36,842 nucleotides of DNA. It comes from Nemertoderma westbladi. Its lineage: Eukaryota > Xenacoelomorpha > Nemertodermatida > Nemertodermatidae. This document shows positions 22,174-31,673 of the stretch, in pieces (within the stretch, counting starts at the first letter, position 1; each line of letters starts with the position of its first letter). The notes below the pieces were generated by a model. It saw nothing but the letters and a program-made list of their open reading frames with translations. It searched no databases and was not told the DNA's origin. The translations under genes and the position numbers were made by a program. The stretch covers positions 1 to 36,842 of the forward strand of contig JAUCBJ010008922.1 of the NCBI GenBank assembly GCA_032718475.1, in the 5' to 3' direction.

Positions 22174-23811
22174 CTAGCCACATTCGTTCTGGATCGGGAC
22201 GCCCTTGGTCCTGGGTTAAGGACCCATATACTTGGCTGCAGGCGGGTATATGACCTGGCCAAGCAGATGGTGATCTACCAATGGCTGGTCAGGAGTAGAG
22301 TGTTCTCATGTCCACTCTGAGTGCAACTTCATTTCGACCTACACCTGGCAACAGGGGTACAGGGCATTGCCCAGCAGATGAGCTGCACAGCCAATGGTGG
22401 GACATGTGCTTCTGAGTAAGTATGGGTGATGGGATCCTTATCTGACTCAACTGCGACACCCTCCTTGTGGAATGGCAAACCAGGGTGCGGTATTTGCCCC
22501 GAGAGATGACTCGGAAAAAAAAGCACCCCCAACCCCCACTATGGATTACATTAGTATTGTAATGTGGAGGTCCGGCCACTAGAGGCCAGTGGAATTACCG
22601 GACACAATTGACCCACAGGCGTCAATTATCTCCTGACTGGCTGCCTGTCTTACCCCCTACTGGAGAGAGAGCGGCCAACAATTCTGTTTCATGATGACCT
22701 TTCTGGCCCAAACCCTGGGTGACCAGGGAGGCCAGATTGCGAGGTGGAGAGGGATTCTGGAGTTGGAGGTTACTCTCACGTCCCACCCCGACCAACCAAC
22801 ACTTTGGTGAACCTGAGGCAAGTCACTAGACTGGCCTCAGTTAATGCCCTAACACTCGGGTCCCCAATGCGACAAAGGCGAGCTGACTGCCCTGGCAGAT
22901 AAACTTTCCCTTAGCGCAGTGGGTATTCAAGAGCACCGAGCGGATTTGACAGACTGATGAGGTTCTGATTAAGGACATGGTGGGTGGTTGGCGACTTGCC
23001 CTCGCCGTTGCCATTTATCATGTTTTGGAAGACTTGCTATGAAAGTTCCTAAAGTGGTTCTGATTGTGTGCTACTCTCCAACTAGTGTTGCCCCTGTAGA
23101 GGAGGTGGAAAATTTCTACCACAATCTACAAGCAGCTACTGATGGAGTGGATCAGCATGCATTCTTAACATTCCTGAGAGACTTTAATGCAAGTCTGCAT
23201 CAATCACCTACATCGCCCTGGGTCTATAGCAATAGTGTTAACCGAAATTCCGTCCATCTACAGGATTTAATCTCTGAAAATGGATTGTTTTCGGCTGGAA
23301 CCCAGTTCAAGAAGCGAACTGGAAAGCTATGGACTCATAGTGGACCCAGTGGTCACAAGTCCCAGATAGACCATATTTTGTTTCGTAGGAAATACAGGAG
23401 GAGCTCTGTACAAGACTGTAGTGCATTCACACTTCGACCCTTCTCCAGTGATCACCGCCTTATTGTGGCCAAGGTAAGACTTAGTCTGCGTGCTAGCAGA
23501 ACAACGAAATCTGCCTTGCCGCGGCATGACTGGTTCTCTCTGTTGCAAGAGCCAAGTGTGAGATGTGACACACTTGCACCATTTTTATTCGTAATTGTAG
23601 TTGATTATGTTCTACGCCTGTCCTTAGACCATCTTAATAAAGATGGGGTGATAGTAACACCCCCTACTACTGGCACAAGAAGTAGAGGGAATCCTCCAAG
23701 TACTTTACCTTACTGATCTAGACTTTGCTGATGACTTAGGGGTGCTGTCAGAATCACTAGAGGGAGCCCAAAGGCTCCTCTGCTCATCGGAGCAGGTTGC
23801 TTCTAGTGCTT
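22174..23811 (+). mobile_element. LINE fragment inserted in satellite A
   Basis: Unique sequence splits the 15-bp array, which resumes at 23811. It carries an APE-type endonuclease and a small part of an RT with a large internal deletion. The first 700 bp (22174-22880) is GC-richer and has no recognisable ORF; it may be the 5' part of the element or a separate insert. No poly(A) tail or clear target-site duplication was seen. Confidence 0.7.
22889..23810 (+). pseudogene. LINE APE endonuclease joined to RT remnant
   Basis: In a first frame (22889-22957) VGIQEHR gives the endonuclease catalytic Glu region, then TGA. The main frame (22988-23716, 242 codons) has FLRDFNA (family GDFNA; Gly replaced by Arg), GHKSQIDHILFRRK and SSDHRLIVAKVRL, which are the D-N, ID and SDH catalytic blocks of APE nucleases. 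It then jumps to DTLAPFLFVIVVDYVLR, an RT palm block, so the fingers and most of the palm are deleted. After TGA at 23716 a shifted frame reads DLDFADDLGVLSE (23721-23760), the catalytic [YF]ADD. The enzyme would have nicked target DNA and primed reverse transcription; it is dead here. Confidence 0.85.
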
Positions 23812-23925
23812 CCAGTACTGTATGTTCCCGGACAGTATGTTCCCGGGCAGTATATTCACAAAAAGTATGTTCCCGGGCAGTATAATCACAGACAGTACTG
23901 TATGTTCCCGGGCAGTATATTCCCT
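23811..23925. repeat. Satellite A, distal remnant
   Basis: About seven units of the same 15-bp repeat (GTATGTTCCCGG...CAGTATATTC) with more drift, including ATTCACA variants, on the far side of the LINE fragment. It shows the insertion interrupted one array. Confidence 0.9.
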
Positions 23926-25192
23926 TTTAAACGTCGTGGCCGATATATTGAAGGTAAAATGTGCAAATATTTCTAAATTGTCATTAAAAAACTGTTAAAA
24001 GGGAAATTTTGTGGAAACTTAATAGGACTACTTTCAATCAATTTACTCAGATCTAGATGGGTTAACAGAAATAAATAATGATATTATTGTAACAATGTGA
24101 GTTAGGATAATAGGCTTATAAAGTTATTACACATGTTGTTTTATTATTGTAAGGTAATAAATTCTTAATTTTTCAGCACAGAAATTGAAGCCTACAGCAG
24201 ATGCCAAAACAAGTAACTTTCCAAAGCCCACATCCAAATTGTTCCTAAGGCCAGGGTCACTCAAATTTCAACAATCAACTTTCAAATAACTACGTCTGTT
24301 ACGGTAACGCAGTTGTGTAAATGCGCGCCGTACCATAAGCGTCAGTTTGCGCGTCTACACGGCCAGCGCGGTTCATACGAATGATGGTTCATACAGTTAT
24401 AAAAGGCTTGATTTTTCCGTAGACTATGATATGTATATTGTTCGTTAATAGACTTTAACTTTTAACTCCTTTATTTGCATAATTAATTTTTAAAACCAAA
24501 ATATCACATTATACACAACATTGAAAATGATGCTGGACGCCACCTAGATCGCAAGTGAGTAATGGAGGTGGTCGCACATTGGTGATATGAATGAATTCGA
24601 ATTGAAGTGATTGGTACCGGTGTGCTATACATACAGTATATCGCTACCCTCCCTGTACCCATGCCCCAATGCCGCCCTCTCCCAGTACCGATACAACTTA
24701 CCCGTACTGTAGCTCACTGCCGATCCCCCAGTATTACTAGTGTCAACTGTGATAAACAAAAGGCCTAACAATCTATTACGATAAATAGACAATTAAAGAA
24801 TAGGTAACGTGATAGTTTTGAAAGATGAAAATGATGTTCCTGACGCGCAAAAACTATTTCAGTTAATTTCTTTTAAAATATGTACGTGATTTTATTGATG
24901 TTAAAGATTCTGTGAGTTTGTCCACAGTTGGACTCCTTTATACGCTAAAGTTTCTTGACCAACCATCAAATTCTTCCTTGCAACAAAAAAGTTGTTCTTT
25001 TGGTTCCGATCGTGTACCATACCATAGTGTACTATATCGTACCATAGCTATGTATTTCACTTGAGCGTTTAAATAATAATGACAGACCCGTCGCATCGTA
25101 TTCATAAAATAATGAATGCATAACTGACACAACCTGTAAACTACTGTATATAAATGTTGGATCGGCAATATGTTCAATTTATTATAAATCGG
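23926..25192. other. Non-coding, no gene seen
   Basis: AT-rich with a CpG-containing patch at 24290-24380. A TATAAAA near 24396 and a short ATGATGCTGG frame (24527) that hits a stop after six codons do not make a convincing gene. Confidence 0.4.
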
Positions 25193-26130
25193 AAAAGAAT
25201 GTTCGCGCTTTTAGACCTTTAACAGTTTAACCTGTTAATTTACGTGTCTTCTGTTGTCTGACAGCCCGTAAAAATAATGAACACAGCCGAAGTCAGTCTA
25301 GCGCGGCGTATGACCCACCGTGTGTGGGAGACTGAATTCTATGGCAGAGAGAGGGGTAGGCTACTTTGAATTATTCGATTGTTCTCTACTATATAATCTC
25401 CAAAAACTTTGTATATTTTCAGGGCAATACCAACAGTTCCTCTAGATGCTGCGCTTTAAATACCACGCAGAGTTATGACTTATACTAATTACAACGAATG
25501 GTCATGAGATAACGCAAATGTTTACATCCTTTAGAGATGTATTATTAATCGCTCGCACTCACGTCACTGACAATAATGCTTAAATACGCCCCATTGCTGA
25601 CTGTCACCAATTTTACTCATATATAAGGAGAAATTTAGCTCACGTACGTTGGGGGTTATGAAATAGCATGTATTCATACAGTCCACTGTAATTTGAGCCA
25701 ATCAATTGTTACTATTGTTCCCCTCTGCTTACCTCAATAATCAAGAAAGTCAAGGGAATTATCGATTATTCATAAGTATTCTCCAAATATAAGCATCAAT
25801 TAAATAGGTTACAAACTACAGTAAATAACAGTATAAAACAGTATAAGGGATGCAGCACCGGCAGTGTCAGAATGTCAGGATGTTTGAGAGTCAGGATGTG
25901 TTGCTAATGAGAGTGTCAAGAGTTAATTGATTTGCGTTCTATGATTCTCTCTGGCCGCTGATGTTCTGGGCGAAGTCAGAAAGTCAGAATGAAGGATTTT
26001 GTCGCATTGCGACATTTACATATGTAAACAAAGGCCGGTAAACTGAAAATCGCGCTGATTGGACGAAATATAACATAGGCCCTACGGATAAAGAAACAGC
26101 TGGCTAATTTCGTAATTGTAGCAAAACAGA
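25193..26130 (+). repeat. Dispersed repeat, copy 2
   Basis: Counterpart of 14684-16300, with the same block order from TGTTCGCGCTTTTAGACCTTTAA to AAAGAAACAGCTGGCTAAT. It lacks the 10-bp minisatellite and the second internal unit. It shows scattered substitutions and indels throughout, so the two copies are old. Confidence 0.75.
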
Positions 26131-26240
26131 CGCTAGAGGGCATAAGTCTATACATTCTTGTCGAGGCTTTTACTGATGGGCTGACAATAAACTAATAATT
26201 GTCCCCTAGCTTAACTCAATGCATTAAAGTATAGGTTATG

Positions 26241-26373
26241 TATACATTTATTATAGGTAGGGATCTAGGGGTCTTAACCTCGAATGATAAGTTTATTTTA
26301 CCGAAAATAACTTATCTTTTATTGGCGCAATTGTAGGACTAATCCCATCACATGCGTACTTTTTAACAGGGTA
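26241..26373 (+). repeat. 133-bp direct repeat, left copy
   Basis: Begins TATACATTTATTATAGG and ends ACTTTTTAACAGGGTA. It matches 26659-26791 along the whole length with roughly nine substitutions and no net length change. The two are offset by 418 bp. Confidence 0.95.
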
Positions 26374-26399
26374 TTGTACAAATATAGGAATCGCGTAAT

Positions 26400-26560
26400 T
26401 TTTCTTGAAATTAATATCTCATATCTATCCAAACCACGTACGCGTTTCGACCTTACTGGCCTACTGGGTCTCATCAGCGTGGTGTCGGATTCTAACCTGG
26501 GACCTCGAGGTAGAAGCCGAGACTACAACCACTAGGCCACAGGGTCTTGAGATATGGAGT
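26400..26560 (-). mobile_element. tRNA-derived SINE
   Basis: On the minus strand a pol III A box TGGCCTAGTGGTT (26527-26539) and B box GGTTAGAATCC (26487-26497, one change from GGTTCGANNCC) are spaced about as in a tRNA gene. They are followed by GATGAGACCCAGTAGG and GGTCGAAACGCG, a tail type common in invertebrate SINEs. No cloverleaf with a 3' acceptor end is formed, so this is a SINE head rather than a functional tRNA. Confidence 0.75.
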
Positions 26561-26658
26561 ATTAATTTCAAAGCCAGCTGCCATTTTATTAGCCCCCGAT
26601 TTGTATTATTGATAGTAACAATTTGTTGGCAAGCTGTATTTTTCGAGGTGTTTGTTAT

Positions 26659-26791
26659 TATACATTTATTATAGGAAGGGATCTAGGGGTCTTTTCCTCG
26701 AATGATAAGTTTATTTTACAGAAAATAACTTATCTTTTATTGGCGCAATTGTAGGACTAATCCCAGCACATGCGTACTTTTTAACCGGGTA
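26659..26791 (+). repeat. 133-bp direct repeat, right copy
   Basis: Second copy of 26241-26373. Together they bracket 285 bp containing the SINE, so the arrangement is either a partial tandem duplication of a 418-bp unit or a small terminal-repeat element. Ends are not TG...CA, which argues against a TRIM. Confidence 0.95.
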
Positions 26792-27268
26792 GTACCTGGT
26801 GTACCTGGCGCGTCCTACACCGGTATTAAAATATTTGATATGAAAATTGCCCCTATATCTGCTAATCCCTATATCCAAATCTAACTACTGTATCAAAGAC
26901 GTAAAAACGAGATAAAATTAAATCGCAATATTTAAAACAAATGCTCTGTCTCCACAAATTAGCCTCCTCTATTCTAGCAGCAAAATTGACCAATCAGCGA
27001 ACATTTGTCGAACACAAGTAGGCTTCTTTTCCAGTTCACCCGGAAATGTGTATTTGGCCTAATTAGCAGAGGCTTCGTCAAAGATTGATTTGCCACAACT
27101 TCAGTAGTTATTTAATTCACAAATTCACACTTCGCCTCGCCTCCCTCTGTATAGTACCGGTTCCCGCCGCCACCATGTGATATGTCTGATAATTCCAGTA
27201 CTCTTATAATACGGGAAACTAAAGAAATAAATTGTGCTAAATTATATTATACGGATACAGTAGCAGAT
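26792..27268. other. Non-coding, no gene seen
   Basis: No ORF or recognisable element. The stretch separates the SINE block from the MITE. Confidence 0.4.
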
Positions 27269-27277
27269 GTATAACAG

Positions 27278-27504
27278 GGGTAGGTGTAAAACGCGGATCC
27301 GGATCCGGATTCCAAAATTAAGAATTAATGGAAAGGAGCAGGTTACAGTGGCACGTTATTTTAACCAAAACAATAAACTAAAGTCAATAGAACAGGTTAT
27401 AGTTTTATTTTTGTGAATTATAAAAATGTAAAAAAAATATCGACTTCCGTAGGGACAATGTTAAATGTAGAATCCGGATCCGGATCCGCGTTTTACTCTG
27501 ACCC
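27278..27504. mobile_element. 227-bp MITE with 35-bp TIRs
   Basis: The left terminus 27278-27312 (GGGTAGGTGTAAAACGCGGA, then TCCGGATCCGGATTC) is inverted at 27470-27504 with three mismatches, all in bases 5-8. The flanks are a perfect 9-bp duplication GTATAACAG (27269-27277 and 27505-27513). There is no coding capacity. An 8-9 bp duplication fits hAT or Mutator-like transposases acting in trans; the TIR sequence itself I do not recognise. Confidence 0.92.
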
Positions 27505-27513
27505 GTATAACAG

Positions 27514-27896
27514 TACAGTATATGAAACCAAGGTCCTAGAATGTCTGCAGTTTTAGAGGAAAATAAGTCAGCTGTTATATTCCCCATCATCGTATTTGAA
27601 GTTGGGGAAAATTTCGTAAAAGAAAATTAATTGCTTTTGTTTCACTAACATCCACATATTTGTAGGAAAAATTGATTATTTTTAAATAAAACTAATTTTA
27701 GTTTATGGTTTATAAATATGTACGTTATGGAACTGTTGGTCACTGAACTGTGTGTGTGTGTACCCGTGACAACTATTTCACATTAATTTGTACTAGTACT
27801 AGTAGCTACTGTATAGAGCGAACTTTAAATTTGTATTGTAATGATAAGCGTAACATAAATATTGTACAGTAGTGAAACAGTATTGTACAGTGTAAA
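27514..27896. other. Non-coding, no gene seen
   Basis: AT-rich spacer with a short GT run (27751-27760). It leads directly into satellite B. Confidence 0.4.
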
Positions 27897-28862
27897 CGAT
27901 GTGCCGACAGTGTCGGCGTTACGTTGTGCCGAGAGTGTCGGCGTTACGTTGTGCCGACAGTGTCGGCGTTACGTTGTGCCGACAGTGTGCAGATAATGTG
28001 CTGAGTGTCGGTACATTATGCCAACAGCGTCGGCGTTACGTTGTTCCGACAGTGTCGGCGTTACGTTGTGCCGACAGTGTCGGCGTTACGTTGTGCTGAC
28101 AGTGTCGACGTTACGTTGTGCCGACAGTGTTGGCGTTACGTTGTGCTGACAGTGTCGACGTTACGTTGTGCCGACAGTGTCGGCGTTACGTTGTGCCGAC
28201 AGTGTGCAGATAATGTGCTGAGTGTCGGTACATTATGCCAACAGCGTCGGCGTTACGTTGTTCCGACAGTGTCGGCGTTACGATGTGCCGACAGTGTCGA
28301 CGTTACGTTGTGCTGACAGTGTCGACGTTACGTTGTGCCGACAGTGTTGGCGTTACATTATGCCAACAGTGTCAGCGTTACGTTGTGCCGACAGTGTCGA
28401 CGTTACGTTGTGCCGATAGTGTCGACGTTACGTTGTGCCGACAGTGTCGGCGTTACGTTGTGCCGACAGTGTGCAGATAATGTGCTGAGTGTCGGTACAT
28501 TATGCCAACAGCGTCGGCGTTACGTTGTTCCGACAGTGTCGGCGTTACGTTGTGCCGACAGTGTCGGCGTTACGTTGTGCCGACAGTGTCGACGTTACGT
28601 TGTGCCGACAGTGTTGGCGTTACATTATGCCAACAGTGTCAGCGTTACGTTGTGCCGACAGTGTCGACGTTACGTTGTGCCGACAGTGTCGGCGTTACGT
28701 TGTGTCGATAGTGTCGACGTTACGTTGTGCCGACAGTGTCGGCGTTACGTTGTGCCGACTGTGTCGGCGTTACGTTGTGCCGACAGTGTCGGCGTTACGT
28801 TTGTGCCGACAGTGGCGGCGTTATGTTGTATCGACAGTGTTGGCGTTGTGTTGTGCCGACAG
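27897..28862. repeat. 25-bp satellite array B
   Basis: About 38 units whose core is GCCGACAGTGTCGGC, a perfect 7-bp inverted repeat around one base, followed by GTTACGTTGT. Variants change single bases (TCGACG, TGTTGG, GTTCCG). A distinct 40-bp block starting AGTGTGCAGATAATGTGCTG recurs at 27984, 28201 and 28468, marking higher-order units of 217 and 267 bp. Open frames through the array are a by-product of stop-free units. Confidence 0.95.
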
Positions 28863-29249
28863 TGTACTGGTACTAGTGCTGCGGACAAACATAGTAATCG
28901 GACAAACATAATAGGTCTACAAACATGTTGCAGAATAAAGTTTATTTCATAATAAAAATTTATATTTTTAATTTATAATTTATTATTTAAAAATTTATTT
29001 CTTGTTGAGATGGCCTCCCTGTTTTAATTGAATTTCACTATAATGCTAAACATACATTGTAGTTTGGGGGCAATGGTTAACTAGTGTTGTTGTACTGCAT
29101 CAGGCGTAAACTGGGGGGGATTTCCATTCAAGTTCTCCGAGCAGTTCTTGGCACACACAACATACTGTACAGTCAAAAATTCATAGAGGAATAGCTAAAT
29201 GTAGGCCTACTGTACTTACCCTACCCTACTGTACCTACCCTACTGTTCA
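28863..29249. other. Non-coding, no gene seen
   Basis: A/T-rich with AATAAA-type words near 28935-28955; no gene or repeat identified. Confidence 0.4.
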
Positions 29250-29710
29250 CTGATACAACCTTACATTAATTACGGTAAAGTGATCTGGGGTAACGCTCAA
29301 TCTACTGTACACATACGAAACCTACAGTATTAAAATTAAAATAAATAAACTAGTCAGAGCTAGTTCCTTCAGTCACTGCCGGGAACACGCGTCGCCACTC
29401 TCACTTTACAAACAATTACTGTAGATACTCAGCCGATTGAACAACTGCATTTTCTTAAAACAGCTGAACTAATGTGGGAAATCCACAATAACAAAAAACA
29501 TCGTTTCAACATTGTTTCAACAAACATCTACTGTAGATACTTACAACGATCAACGACAAGCAAAAACTACTACCTATGTACCACGGACTCGACTACTACA
29601 AGGACATAAATCATTTAAATATAACGGTGTCATTGTCTGGAACACGCTAGATGTAGATATGAAACAAAGTAAATCGAAAAAAACCACTAGGAAGAAAATT
29701 AAAAAATAAA
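29250..29710 (+). pseudogene. LINE relic, RT ORF C-terminus
   Basis: Broken plus-strand frames read VIWGN, LVRASSFSHCREHASPL and then, in the frame 29512-29709, VDTYNDQRQAKTTTYVPRTR, KSFKYNGVIVWNTL and a Lys-rich end. This is the familiar tail of many LINE polymerases (YGI-WG ... A-R-I ... HTPPLF ... YNTR ... P-RT ... Y-G-WN-L ... FKK-LK). No catalytic residues remain. It ends in an A-rich stretch near 29705-29760. A different clade from the fragments at 16925 and 22889 is likely, since the C-terminal pattern differs. Confidence 0.65.
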
Positions 29711-31515
29711 CTAATAAATGAGCTACAGTAAAATAAAAAAAAATACAAAATATTGCGATTTTATCCAGTTTCATAACATAAAAATATAAATAAATATAAT
29801 GAATAAAAAGTAAAATAAATATACAGTACTTTGTGGGATAAAAAAAAGGGAAATTACCTGAGCTGTTGCTGGTTGGTTAGGCTAGGCTAGTACAACGACC
29901 ACCACCACCCCACCCATAATGCAATTATTATTATAATTAATGTGTACGACCAACTCGGTATAAATACAGTAAATCTCAATCTCTACTTTGTTAACAACAT
30001 TTACCTTAACAAATTAAAATCACTCACTTGAGAAAAGATGAAACCACTGCCAGACTGCCACACTGCATAATATAAACTTTATTGTGTCATTGTTAATTGT
30101 GTTGAAATGTGATAGCAAGGGTGCAGGGTGATTGATGTAACGATAGTTACCAAAGTAATCAAACACACAACAAGTCAAGGCAGACTTCGCTATCCTTCAT
30201 TCAGTCATTGCAGCATTGCATTGCAGCATTACTGCATTACGTATTACTGCATTACAGCATTATTGTCTCTATGACCGAAGACTGTACAGCAGCTGTAAGA
30301 CTGTAAGACAGTAAGACCAGTCCAAGTCCAGCAATCTGCCAGTCTGTTGTCTGCTCTGCCTGTCGCTTTTCACCTTTTTCGTAGGCCTATTCAATTCAGG
30401 TTTCAGGTACCGGTATTCAGGTATTCATACTACGGTAACAATTAGACCACAGCGGTAGGTGCTGTGCCGGTGCTAGTGTAGAGGAACTACAGAACTACCG
30501 GTACTCCCGACTGCAATACATACACCTTTAGGTGAATATATCTGGCGCAAAGTAAGAGTCCTTACTTAAATTTTGCTGGCTTCGCTCGCGTTTCATTTAC
30601 ATTTTGTATTGTTAAAATCGCTCTCTAATCATAAATTGACTTTGTGTGTTTCCTGGTTTCATAAAAGACAAAATATCAACACATCAATATTACGACATTA
30701 TACTGTAGTCCTGTAGTCAGTAGAATTCAAGTCAATAATACAGAGGGCCTACATACAGCTGTACAGTATGCAGTATATAGTATATTGAATTGTTAATTAT
30801 TGAAATGGTAACATAAAATGGTGACCAATGAAATGATATAATTCTGGAGAAACACCGATAATAATTTATACGAATACTGGAATACTGTATTTTCTAGTAC
30901 CGGTAGGTTGGTATTGGCGCGATTTCGGACCCGCCACTGGCACGGTTTAATGGCACTATCTGGCCGCCAGATAGTGCCAGACTTGCTCAGATTCTGGCGC
31001 AAGTTTTGGAAGTATTGCAGTCAGGCCGGTAGGCTACTTAGTAACTGAACTACCGCCGTTACCGCAATGCCGTACCGTTCTGAACTACCAGTCTGCCGCG
31101 CCGGTAGGCTAGGGCTAGGCTGCTAGGACAGTGGACAGTAGGAGGCCAGTAGGCTGGCTGTCAACTGTAGGGGTGTAGGCCCTAGTATGACCTATGCCCA
31201 GATGTCTGTATGTAGTAGGCCTATGTAGTAAAAGATGCCACTACAGCACTATGCACTCTGCAGCTCTGTCAGTCTGTCTGCAACATCATAACTGCATAGG
31301 CCTACGGAAGGCCTACTGGTCTAGGCCTAACTCTGTGACTCTGAATTAGACAGAGTCTGATTAGACTCTGAATTAATTGAAAGTAGAGTACCGGTACAAC
31401 AGTCGGTTCTGCAGTAAAAGTAGGCCTACCACAGTCTGCAGTTCCGTAGGCTTTACCTTGCGACCCTTTCCTTTACAGCTTTATATTTATTATAAATCGT
31501 CATCATTCAGTCATT
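29711..31515. other. Non-coding, repeat-poor, no gene identified
   Basis: Contains CATTGCAG/ATTACTGC-type simple sequence near 30207-30265, many AGGCCT and ACCGGT words (30900-31450), and the hairpin listed at 30951. CTTTACAG at 31471-31478 could serve as a splice acceptor for the small ORF that follows. Confidence 0.4.
30951..30979. repeat. Perfect 29-nt hairpin
   Basis: TGGCACTATCTGGC, one C, then the exact inverse GCCAGATAGTGCCA: a 14-bp stem with a single unpaired base. It is isolated in otherwise unstructured sequence. It may be a cruciform site, a palindromic protein-binding site or the tip of a degraded inverted-repeat element. Confidence 0.9.
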
Positions 31516-31650
31516 ATGGAACCTGCAGAGGCCATTTTGCTGGCGGACAACCTGATTACCCTGAGTGCTGTGGTATTTGTTTCGTTGTTGCTACTTCGAG
31601 GCGTTAAAGATATAGTGGGATATGTAAACAATAGGAAGAGCGATGATTAA
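31516..31650 (+). CDS. Possible 44-residue single-pass membrane micropeptide
   Basis: ATG at 31516 in strong context (ATTATGG, A at -3, G at +4) is the first Met after an in-frame TAG at 31447. 44 codons then TAA. Layout: short acidic N-terminus (MEPAEAILLADN), a hydrophobic segment of about 16 residues (ITLSAVVFVSLLLLRG, residues 14-29), then a polar basic-to-acidic tail ending RKSDD. An AATAAA lies 18 bp after the stop. Size and layout recall small integral membrane proteins such as OST4, but there is no convincing match and I assign no function. Codon choice looks ordinary (GTG, CTG, GAC mixed). It could also be one exon of a larger gene or a chance frame. Confidence 0.4.
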   Translation: MEPAEAILLADNLITLSAVVFVSLLLLRGVKDIVGYVNNRKSDD

Positions 31651-31667
31651 CGGGTCGTCGTTCTGTA

Positions 31668-31673
31668 AATAAA
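31668..31673 (+). terminator. Candidate poly(A) signal for the small ORF
   Basis: AATAAA within TGTAAATAAATACTG, 18 bp after the micropeptide stop. It would give a very short 3' UTR. Confidence 0.35.

Noticed and set aside
20119-22320. Many long open frames on both strands (repeats of MFPDS-, VPGQY-, CSRTV-, GNILS- and CPGTY-like pentapeptides)
   Set aside because: They come from a 15-bp stop-free repeat read in several frames; no start context, no unique sequence and simultaneous openness on both strands.
22289-22579. 96-codon minus-strand frame
   Set aside because: Lies in the 5' part of the LINE-associated insert and overlaps another minus-strand frame; no recognisable motif.
24391-24560. 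Promoter and first exon (TATAAAA, ATG, AAGTGAGT donor)
   Set aside because: The frame stops after six codons before the donor; elements are individually common by chance.
26470-26560. Functional tRNA gene
   Set aside because: A and B boxes are present but the B box is mutated and no acceptor stem or cloverleaf closes; a SINE head fits better.
27897-28952. Cys/Arg/Val-rich open frames in the 25-bp array
   Set aside because: By-product of stop-free 25-bp units (three units make 25 codons); no independent coding evidence.
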